Assembly (NCBI GenBank): GCA_947561585.1
Contig: CANNZV010002620.1
Location: 208,184-272,183 of the forward strand
Origin: Caprella mutica
Taxonomy: Eukaryota; Arthropoda; Malacostraca; Amphipoda; Caprellidae
Reading direction: 5' to 3'
DNA length: 64,000 nucleotides
Shown: piece after piece, positions 55,399 to 64,000 of the stretch
Layout: each line of letters opens with the position of its first letter
Numbering within the stretch: the stretch's first letter is position 1
Notes under the pieces: generated by a model
Told to the model about the DNA's origin: nothing
Database searches by the model: none
Seen by the model: only the letters and a program-made list of their open reading frames with translations
Position numbers and translations under genes: made by a program

Positions 55399-58300
55399 CT
55401 AAAAATTAGCCATGCAGAGAAGATTTTTAGGTAGGTCATCACTTCGGAAATTGAGTTTGAAGTCTGTCCATACAGCCATTTCGAGACTTCCAACAGTCTC
55501 AGTGGTGGCCAACTTCCATTCCTTTGAGTCTGTTTTGCGTCCATGGTACTTCCATACCCATTCTCCTTCAGCGGTACTGTACTCCGCACCCGCATGAAAT
55601 TGATCTAAATCTTCTGCTTCTGAAATGAACGAATAAAACAATTATTCAAGAAGATTTCACATTTATCAAGATGATTCCCAAGCTAACCTGTAATTAGGTA
55701 GACTCGAAGTGCTTTGAAATCAGCGACAGTTTTGGGTGAAGCCATTTTCCCTCCCAGATGTTGACATACCCGTTCATTATCGCGCATCAGAATCCAACAC
55801 CTCCTCACGTAGATACAACCAACTGAATTCACTTGTACGAAAGGAGAGGTGCAGGATGTTAGTGGAGCTACAGACGGAACAATAGGAGTTCCCTCTTTAG
55901 GAAGAAGAGGATATATTGATTTATTTGTCCTGGTCGAGAAAGTTGTGGTTAAATAAAGCTAAGAAAGTTATTCTAACAATTTTAATCGTCCAGAGATGAC
56001 TAAATGGATGGAATATTCTAAGTTAGATATTGGAGACTAGCTATTTTTTTTATTTTCCTTAACATCTCAATTTCCTTTGAATTCTTCAGATTATATCCAC
56101 ATTATACACACAAGTATGTAGATAGTTTTTTATTATTTGGTAAAAAAAAATACGAGATTGTTGGAACTATTATATGATCCGTTACTAGTTTATGCAAATA
56201 TAGCTAAAAGTACCTTAATCGTGCATTAATAGCTGTGTAAAATTGAAATGTGGCTTACGGCTATCTTTCACTGGATGTGCCATACAGGGTGCATGATTTA
56301 TAAACTTTGGATGCTTCTCCTGAAACAATTTCAAAATATTGCTCAGACCCTTTCTCCACGGAACGCGTCATATTTGGTTAGAAATTGTACAGAGTGCCAA
56401 GTCTATCTTTATGGATTGGTTACACATACCACGAACCAATTAGTAATAGCGCCTTCAGTTACCGAAGATAGTTACAGGCAATGTACATAAACACTGGGTG
56501 AGCCAGAAGCTAACGACTCTTTTAAAATCGATGCCGCCACAACCTAATTATACGCTTGGCAACCAGGTAAATGATTCTGACATCAGTTCATAAAAATAGC
56601 TCCAATAACGAAATTAAATTATATTTTATTCATCTGAATCAAATAAATAAAAAGTGGGTTTTGAAATATTAAATATATTGAACTTTAAATATATTATTGA
56701 TATATTAAAATTGTTTTTATATTGACTGCATGCTTGCACTAGTAATTACGAGCAGTAAACTCTTAATTGTTTCCGGTGAATGAAAACATACAAGACACAG
56801 CAATTCCTACAAACTACACACCGCAAACAAAAGACTCATTAATGCCATACTACACTCTGACAAAAGAAACATACCCAAATGAAAATGCGATACAATCTAA
56901 AAATACTACCATAACACGTTAGGAACGACATAGAACATAAAAACAAGACACGAACACTAAATTTCACTGATACCCAATTAACCGAACTGAACAAAAACAT
57001 TGACACACACAGAATCCTTATGGAAAAAACACAAAGACGATCAACGGGACCACAAAACAAACACACACACACACTCTGGAAAACAATAGCAAGACTCAAC
57101 AGTAAATGAAAATACAAAAAAACACCATACCTTTCCAAAACAAAAGAGCCACACACAACACACAAAAGGCAAAGTATTTCAACAAACAGTGCAAACATCA
57201 TGCAACACAAAACACACCCTGAAAATAGGAAGAAAGACAAGCACATCTAAAAACTGAAAGGACACTAATTGACGCCATTAAACAGTCCAAAAACATAAAC
57301 TCCAAAAGCATAGACAGTATTAACATCAAACACCTAAAACACCTAGCTACACGAGCCGTCACATACTTAACAAACATCTAAAACATTGCACGCAACACAA
57401 ACAACATGCCACACACATTGAAACTGGCGAAAGTCATCCCCATACCAAAACCCAACAAAGACACAAACATAGGTACGTCCTGGATCTATAGTATAGACGA
57501 ATCTCACTACTCTCGCCCATCGCCAAACCACTTAGAGAAAATACTCTTCAACACATACATCACACCAAACATCACTCATCACAGTCATCAACAAGGATTC
57601 AAAACCTCACACTCCACTACCGCTGCACTCCACATCATAAACGACAACATCACACAGGGCTTTAACCTGAAACGACCGCCACAAAGAACCGTGTCGGTTC
57701 CTTTGAATATGTCAAAGGCTTTCGACACGCTCAACATACAAAATCTTATACACAAAATAAACGACAAGAACAACGTCAGTAATTACATATCAAACTGCAT
57801 AAAAGGACACAACAACTACCTTCTACACACAGTTCTACGGAACAAACTCCAAACAGAGATGAATGAAAACAAGAGTACTACAAAGAGGCGTCATATCACC
57901 AACACTTTTCAACATTTACACGTCAGACATACCAAAACCACCACCCACGTTAAAACTCTTCACATATGCATACGATATCACAATAGTCTTATCACACACA
58001 AACTTCCATACAGCACAAACACAAATACAACCTTTATACCTACACCAAATACATAACTGGACACAATAGAATAAACTCAAACATGGATCACACTTTTCAC
58101 ACCAGAACCAGCAGAATATATTAAAACACTTACAGTATAAATTCAAGATACAATACTCCCCACAACACGAAACTCAAAAGTTTAAAACTCACAAACTCAC
58201 ATCAAATACAAAACATTACACAAAACACCAAACGCACACTTGAAATAATTAAAGTTCTAACATCTACAAACTGGGGCAAATCCAAAGAAATACTAATACA

Positions 58301-59582
58301 CACATATACAAAATAATCACACGACCTATATTAGAATAGAATACAGTATGAACACCCAGCACATCAAACACAAACATAAACAAACTACAGACAATAAAAA
58401 ACACTGCACTCAAAACCGCCACTGGTTCTGACACAAACATACAAGAAACAAACATACAATATCTACACGATGAAACACAAATACTACCAGTTGCAGAACT
58501 CCTCAAGCTACATACAACTTAATTCAAACAAAAGACACTAGATTCAGAACATCCCCTCCACCACCTAACCCAACTACCCACAACTCAAAGACACAAGAAA
58601 AAATTCATACACGACTAACAACAACAACTACACAATAAACCTAGTCACCACCCCAGAAAACACTACCACAAATACCATGAACCAAAAAATGAAAACAATA
58701 CACACACAAATAGTAGGCTCATATCTTACAACAAAAACCACAAACAAAATACTAAACGAACAAGTACCAGAAATAAATACAAATGAAAACGCACTACCTA
58801 AATTTATATAAATACTCCGGGATGAAAGTGTTAAAGGTAACAATAGTAATACAGTAATTGTTAATGGAAATTGATAAAGAAAGATGTTTGAAGAATATTT
58901 GTTGCCTGAAATAGATGAAATAGTGACATTTGATTCTTTGATGTCTTATCTGAGAAGGGGGCTTTCGTATCATGTTAATTTTTTTCGAATTATCAATCAA
59001 TTTCAAATCTTACAAATTTGTCATCGTGTACCCAAACCAATTTTAAAATATCATAGTTTAACAATTCTAACAATTTTAATATTTTAACAGCAAGAACTAG
59101 TTGTAGTTTACATCTATTTGTAAGCAATTAATTTATGTTCAATATATATATATATTACTTGCAAACGTAATTCTTGTTAGAAAGTTTTGAGAAGAATATA
59201 AGTAAAAAAGATACGTAATTCAATAAGAAAATTGACTTACCTTGCCATTCGAAAATGCCTTCTCCATTACAAGCGTGTTCTCTACTAAGCACTCCACACA
59301 AATTTACTATTTCAAGAACATGTCCAACAGGATAGAAATGGTTACTTTCCCAACATCCTTTGAAAGAAAAAGAATATTCCAAATTATTATATTTCATCTA
59401 TAAAATAATTTCCGAAATATCTCGATTGTTCACTCACCAACGACTCTGTCTGGAGTTTTGCACCGACTGTCTCCTCCAATAGAGTCTCTGGTAACCTCAC
59501 CAAGAGCATAAGCGTTGATCTCATAGAGAATACAGCCTCTGGTTGTTCCAAGAATCACCAAATAGACCCAATTCAAAGCCAT
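55399..59582 (-). CDS. C-type lectin-like secreted protein gene (four exons, 220 aa)
   Basis: On the minus strand, exons are 59582-59438, 59357-59241, 55867-55688 and 55619-55399; every junction is phase 1 (GTTG|gtgagt, aaag|GATG, CAAG|gtaagt, gtag|CTCC, ACAG|gttagc, tcag|AAGC). The start MALNWVYLVILGTT gives a signal-peptide-like N-terminus; upstream in-frame ATGs would bury it. Residues about 49-88 form a small cysteine-rich module (CWESNHFYPVGH..C..C). From about residue 90 a C-type lectin domain begins (SCTSPFVQVNSVGCIYV, VCQHLGGKMASP, then EGEWVWKYHG), the family core for sugar or ligand binding. The usual C-terminal half (W-N-D calcium region and last two cysteines) is not seen before the TAG, so the domain is shortened or another exon is missed. 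Insect C-type lectins often serve in immunity; the role here is inferred. Confidence 0.7.
55868..56760 (-). other. Lectin intron, part before the reverse transcriptase relic
   Basis: No gene. 56285-56500 is slightly richer in GC, with CATACAGGGTGCATG at one side and ACACTGGGTGAGCC at the other, perhaps an old element. The 80-codon frame at 56248-56490 is not supported. Confidence 0.4.
56900..58800 (+). pseudogene. Degenerate non-LTR retrotransposon reverse transcriptase
   Basis: The strand is strongly A/C-rich compared with its surroundings. In one frame, text typical of the region before reverse transcriptase appears (IDAIKQSKNINSKSID, near 57265), a stop occurs at 57379-57381, then LKLAKVIPIPKPNKDTN begins the polymerase (57406-58056). 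Block A reads VPLNMSKAFDT with the catalytic Asp changed to Asn. The frame shifts +1 near 57863, where RGVISPTLFNIYTSDIPK and the YxDD box, altered to YAYD, follow. The C-terminal part continues to about 58800. With several stops, a shift and both catalytic motifs altered, it is dead. Probably Jockey-like, by resemblance. It lies inside the largest intron of the lectin gene, opposite in direction. Confidence 0.75.
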
Positions 59583-59697
59583 GGCAAGAACAATGCACTG
59601 AACGAAAGACAGGTCTGGGTGATCTTCTTTCACCAGTTCGGATGAGCCATCCAACCCAGGTTGGGAGAAGTTACACGAAACCCAAGTTTCGTTTGTA

Positions 59698-59714
59698 TAC
59701 TCCATATATACCAT
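59698..59714 (-). promoter_or_regulatory. Possible TATA box of the lectin-like gene
   Basis: On the minus strand GGTATATATGGAG lies about 120 bp upstream of the chosen start codon. Single motif, no other promoter evidence. Confidence 0.3.
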
Positions 59715-59984
59715 TTATGTATAGCAGAAAAGAAATACTCGAGAGACGGGGCGTTTTCAAACGCGCGTTAGAAAACGCAGGTTTCGAGTTACTAGAAGTT
59801 CAAAAGATGTGTTAAAAGTTGGTATAGCAGCTTACTGCTTTTGACTATGGAGATGAACTGATCACATTGATAGCACCTCTGATATATTTTGGATAGAAAT
59901 CGATAGTTTAAGTTCATAAATTGAAAGCCTGGTCAAACTGTAAGAACTTTGCTGAAGCTTTCCTGAAGCAGTGAGAAAAATTCA

Positions 59985-60660
59985 TAGCCGCCTGTTAGCG
60001 GAGCGGTACTTTTCCGCTCTGGCAAAGTTTGCCACCTCCCCAACAACGCTCAGTCAAGTTTGGCACCATTAGACGCAAGTTCGTGGACGTTTGGGTCCTG
60101 TTGGTCAACGCAGAAATCTTAAACGTTGGACCCACCGCTGCTTCGCCAGCTTTGCCCGAGCGTTGATTAAAAGTTGCACAAACTTTGGTGGAGCGTTAAC
60201 CAACGCTCGCTGCCTCTTGCTATCGTTAAGGCAAAGCTATAGCAACGCCGACTTCAGCGATGCACCGTTATGGCAACGCCCATTTTTTTATTATTTATTT
60301 TGTACAAAATCTTAAGAAATAGAAAACACGGGCGTTGCCATAGCGGTACACCGTTGACGCCTACGTTGCCATAACTTTGGCTTAACGGTAACAAACATTG
60401 GGTTAGCGGTGCCAAACTTCAACTGGGCGTTGTTGGAGCGGTGGTAAACATTGCCGGAGTGGAGAATTCGCTGCACCTCACCGCTCTCAATATTTTGTGC
60501 AGCTCAAAACTTTCGGAGCGGTAGGAGGGACTAAGCGTTGGCCGAGAACATACGGCGTTGCTTGAACATGTACCAACTTCTGTGAACGGTAACGAGCGGT
60601 GATGAATTTTTTCACCGCTGAAGAAACGCCCCCAACAAAAAGCAGGCGGTGTGGCTGGGG
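59985..60660. repeat. GC-richer palindromic repeat block
   Basis: Stands out by composition. Left half GCGGAGCGGTAC..TTTGCCACC..CAACAACGCTC is mirrored by GGGCGTTGTTGGAGCGG..AACATTGCCGGAG near 60425-60470; many GCAACGCC/GGCGTTGCCA words recur. Likely a MITE-like or foldback element. The frames at 60091 and 60487 derive from the repeats. Confidence 0.6.
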
Positions 60661-61582
60661 TTTACAGTCTAAATTCATGCCTAATGTGATAGTTGACGTT
60701 GAACACACTAGGACTTCGGCATAAAACTTATGCAGCATTTTTTTAGATATCGGACGCTGGGAATCAGGTATAAAATTTATGCCCAGCTTTAACAAATCCA
60801 CGTCTGAATTAACGTATGTGTTTAGTATGTCCGCCTAGATGGGGCATTTTTCCATGCAGCTTTTAATTAACTGCGGTATGAGAAAAACGCCCGTGCGAAA
60901 GGGGCCTTGGGTAATATTGATGACAAATGAGTCATTTTTCTTCTCAACATTCGATCTTCGTGGAAATCAATTTGGAAAATATTAAATTGACGAATAAGTG
61001 GTTTTAATCATTAAAAAAAAAATTGTAATAAATGTTTGAAAACTATTAATTAATTAATATAGATTATTCCTCTTTGTTATTTTAGTTGAACAAAAAAACA
61101 TTAGAAAGCATACATTGTTTGAATAAATTAAAAAGAATTCTACAAATTCTATAAAAATAATTCTAGAAAAGGGAAAATCTAGTTGCTATTTTTCTACATT
61201 AAGAATATGTGTTAAATATTATACTAATTGGAATACTAAACCCAATCAGAAATTAAACTAATATTGAAATTAGTCTACTAAAACGGTAATATATAAAATC
61301 TGCATATATGTATATACCTATTATGAATAGAAATAAATTAGGTCATTAATATTAATATATTGCAACTGATGCAATCGTAAATACTATACTTCAAATTATG
61401 CTTAATTTCTTTTCTAATTAATAATCTCTTCACAATTTTCATTCACTTTCAATGCATTTAAGTAAGTCATGCAAAAGCCAATTAGGTTCAGCTACAGATA
61501 TTTCAAGTTTCATTCCATAGTGTATTTTTCACCATGGTGATAGTGTAGTTCGCACGTGCTGCATAAAAACTATAATGCTAGC
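60661..61582. other. Gene-free AT-rich stretch
   Basis: Nothing coding. At 61241-61254 the 14-bp end sequence CCCAATCAGAAATT of the 4.8-kb element occurs without a visible partner. Confidence 0.5.
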
Positions 61583-61950
61583 AGTGAAAACGCTGTGTTT
61601 TTTAACTGCCCAGTTTACGCCTCTTCAAATAATCACGTTTAAATGAATCGAAGGCGGTAGAAACGCTAGTATAGACAGTGAAAACGCTGTGTTTTTTAAC
61701 TGCCCAGTTTACGCCTCTTCAAATAATCACGTTTAAATGAATCGAAGGCGGTAGAAACGCTAGTATGGACAGTGAAAACGATGAGTTTTCACTGCCCAGT
61801 TTAGCCCTCTTCAATTAATCACAGTTAAATGAGTCGAAGGCGGTAGAAATGCTAGAATGAACTTCAAATTTTCTTTCCATTCATTTAACTGTAATAAATT
61901 GAAGAGGCGTTAACTGGGCAGTGAAAACGCGGCGTTTTAACTGCTATATA
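61583..61950. repeat. 94-bp tandem repeat with inverted final arm
   Basis: Two almost identical 94-bp units (GTGAAAACGCTGTGTTTTTT..GGCGGTAGAAACGCTAGTAT at 61583 and 61677), a third diverged unit, then an inverted arm (TGAAGAGGCGTTAACTGGGC). Related to 47145-47300. Probably a MITE that became tandemly duplicated. Confidence 0.75.
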
Positions 61951-62257
61951 GTAATGGGTCTAACACGAACCTCCTCTATGCTAAAACTCAATCTATAATG
62001 AAAATGATAACTGAGCACTGTTAACCACAAATAATGTGTACCATTTTATAGTTAAAGATTATTGCAATCAAGAAGTAATTGACGTAAATCATAAATGTAT
62101 TTGATATTAGTTGTTTGAATACTCAAATAACAATGAATTTTATAGTAATATTAAATATTCTCTAGATTCTAATATCGATTTATAGTCTGGTAGTAATTGT
62201 GTCCTTGGCGATTTCTTGATATTTATATTCTGGGGAACCTAATATACAATATATTTT

Positions 62258-62553
62258 AAGGGCCGTACACACGCAAGGTATTTTAAGTCTTTCCACCAGA
62301 CTTTTTGCTAAGCTCCTCCTACTTTTTCCACAAGAATATAAGAAAATACTATATAAACCATATAATTATTATTTTATTTTAGTTGGTATCCATAATAAGT
62401 ACCTGCAGGTATCATGGATACCAACTAAAGTAAAATAATTATTATATTGATTTTTTTTACATGATTCAAAAGTCTTGTGGAAAGAGTAGGAGGAGCTTAG
62501 CATAAAGTCTGGTGGAAAGACTTTAAAAACCCTGTGTGTGTAGTGTACGGCTA
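62258..62553. mobile_element. Palindromic MITE, GGGCCGTACACAC ends
   Basis: Long arms: AAGTCTTTCCACCAGACTTT, GCTAAGCTCCTCCTAC and TTGGTATCCAT are all mirrored on the right (AGTAGGAGGAGCTTAGC, AAGTCTGGTGGAAAGACTT), leaving almost no centre. Non-coding. Confidence 0.75.
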
Positions 62554-62742
62554 TTCAGTTTGGTGGTCTTTTTTATGACTAAATTTAGACGAGTCTTGGA
62601 TGAAACCATATACATAGAAATAAGTAACATTTACAAGGTTACTTCTGTAATCTGTAAACCATTGGACAGATTCTGTACTTCAACTCATTGATTTCCCTGG
62701 GTTGAGTATGATAGACTTTCCTCTTGATGAATCCCCTTAGAT

Positions 62743-63309
62743 CAGTGGTTCGTAAAGTATTTTTCTCGTGCACCCCCTGCTTTTCTCATGCACCCCCTGA
62801 GCATTGTATTGCATTGAAATAGATTGAAAAGATACAATTAGAATATATTTGGTTACTACGATTTGAGAATTAAATATGCAAATTGAAAAGTAAGGAAAAT
62901 GATAGTTTTATTTTCATAGGTAATGTAATTTTTTTTAGGTAAGGAAAATTAGAATCCATTTGAAATTAAAGAAAGCAATATAATTTGTGATAATAATGCA
63001 GTAGCTATATTGTGTTAAAATATAGGACAGAAGGAATAAAAGTTACAGGCACACAAAACAAGAAAACCCACACTCAAAGATATAATTTTTTTATCTGGCC
63101 ACAATGATCATTAGGTGTTTATATCAGAAAATTCGTATACTTTTATAACTACCTCATATCGCAACATTTCGAGGAAAATATACATCATGTATATTCTGCA
63201 TGGTACTAATAGCAAGAACCGAACTTATAAACAACAGCCATCTCATGCACCCCCTACAAACAATCCATGCCCCAAAGGGGTGCTGCGCACCCCCGTTTAA
63301 GAACCACTG
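62743..63309. mobile_element. hAT-type MITE, CAGTGGTTC..GAACCACTG
   Basis: Ends CAGTGGTTCGTAAAG and AAGAACCACTG with CACCCCC motifs at both sides are typical hAT termini. The left flank CCTTAGAT and the right flank CCTTA share five bases; the right flank is cut by the next element, which explains the incomplete duplication. Confidence 0.75.
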
Positions 63310-63313
63310 CCTT

Positions 63314-63709
63314 AAGCCCGTATTACACTGTAGCGCTCACCATGGCGGTCGCCACAGTTTTGTTATTTTTCTATCTAACTCCGCCTCTTTTCTCTCTAAT
63401 AGCGAATAATTCCATGGCGAGCGCCATGAAATTGTGATCGCTCACTGCGCGATAGAACGAACAACGCCACCGTGCTAGAGGTGATGCAATGGTCACTGAA
63501 ACCTGGGAAAGAGATTTAAAGTTGTGAAAAATGTATTTTTTTTCATTTTACAAGTTTTTTAAGACTTTGAAAGGCGACTGCGTGATCTGCATAAAAAATA
63601 ACCAGGTTTTATATAAAAAAGAATTAACGCTTCTGTGTAGAGTGTACAGTGTTGCCATACAATCAATAGAATTAAAAAAATAAAAAGCGCCACAGTGTAA
63701 TACGGGCTT
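63314..63709. mobile_element. MITE, AAGCCCGTATTACACTGTAG ends, copy 1
   Basis: Left end AAGCCCGTATTACACTGTAG, right end CACAGTGTAATACGGGCTT. It appears to have inserted into the target duplication of the neighbouring hAT MITE. Confidence 0.75.
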
Positions 63710-63713
63710 TATT

Positions 63714-64000
63714 AAAGCCCGTATTACACTGTAGCGCTCGCCATAGCGGTGTTGTCTCTCTCTACAGATATGGCGCTTACCATTCTCAAATTGCTATTAC
63801 ACTAGACAAGTCGGTATGGCGGTGATCGTGCATTGAAATTTAGGGAAAATTGAAAAAAAATACTATGAAATGAATCGTAGCATTAAAATTCGATGTCATC
63901 ACGAATATATATTTAGTTAATTATCTTTTTGATAGTTGTGTGAAGCAATTCCATGCCTATATATTAAAAAGTTTATTTTCATTGATTGTATGGCAACACT
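63714..64000. mobile_element. Second copy of the same MITE, cut by window end
   Basis: Begins AAGCCCGTATTACACTGTAG four bases after copy 1 and continues past the window. Internal GCGCTCGCCATAGCGG matches copy 1 GCGCTCACCATGGCGG. Confidence 0.65.

Noticed and set aside
57406..58056. Intact reverse transcriptase gene
   Set aside because: Upstream stop, a +1 frameshift, and both catalytic motifs altered (N for D in block A, YAYD for YADD).

Overview
This window is AT-rich eukaryotic DNA with GT-AG introns. It has mariner-, hAT-, TTAA- and foldback-type transposon remnants, tRNA-derived SINE-like pieces, a Ty3/Gypsy-like gag relic and a dead non-LTR reverse transcriptase. Together with lineage-expanded F-box genes and a secreted C-type lectin, this fits an insect genome, possibly hemipteran. 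The species cannot be fixed from the sequence.

Genes. The core (about 5-46 kb) is a cluster of one F-box gene family. The shared plan is an 18-nt coding exon 1 (M-x-E-S-x-x), a 150-nt exon 2 that is the F-box, and a roughly 0.9-1.1 kb exon 3 with weak leucine-rich-repeat character. Copy A (5382-10835, +) and copy C (26551-31191, +) are open. Copy B (19793-22399, +) has a frameshift in exon 3. Copy D (36067-44194, -) is inverted and probably lost its C-terminal tail. Copy E (exon 1 at 16633) is an orphan. The copies share 5' flank (tRNA-like block, then a TTAGGCCTA inverted repeat), intron 1 (a small hairpin), intron 2 (a 36-bp minisatellite in sense orientation) and 3' flank. A separate four-exon C-type lectin-like gene lies at 55399-59582 (-); its large intron holds the reverse transcriptase relic.

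Mobile and repeat layer. Much of the rest is nested elements: 45-bp in-frame repeats (1-693); an element with hairpins at both ends carrying a TTAA element in one loop (2366-3419); a foldback element with 9-bp target duplication (13088-15263) that contains a hAT-like element; a 2.5-kb palindromic element that split the minisatellite of copy D (37353-39874); a mariner-like element holding a small foldback element (40191-41403); and a 4.8-kb TA-flanked element that split a 20-bp satellite (47807-54317). The last 4 kb is mostly MITE-like palindromes.

F-box proteins are usually substrate adaptors of SCF ubiquitin ligases, so the cluster may be an expanding, decaying set of adaptors. No operon-like logic applies. 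The most unusual signal is the intronic minisatellite: each unit carries a good 5' splice-site match, a branch-point-like CTGAC and a TAG|GT, and the array sits in the same position and orientation in all four F-box genes.
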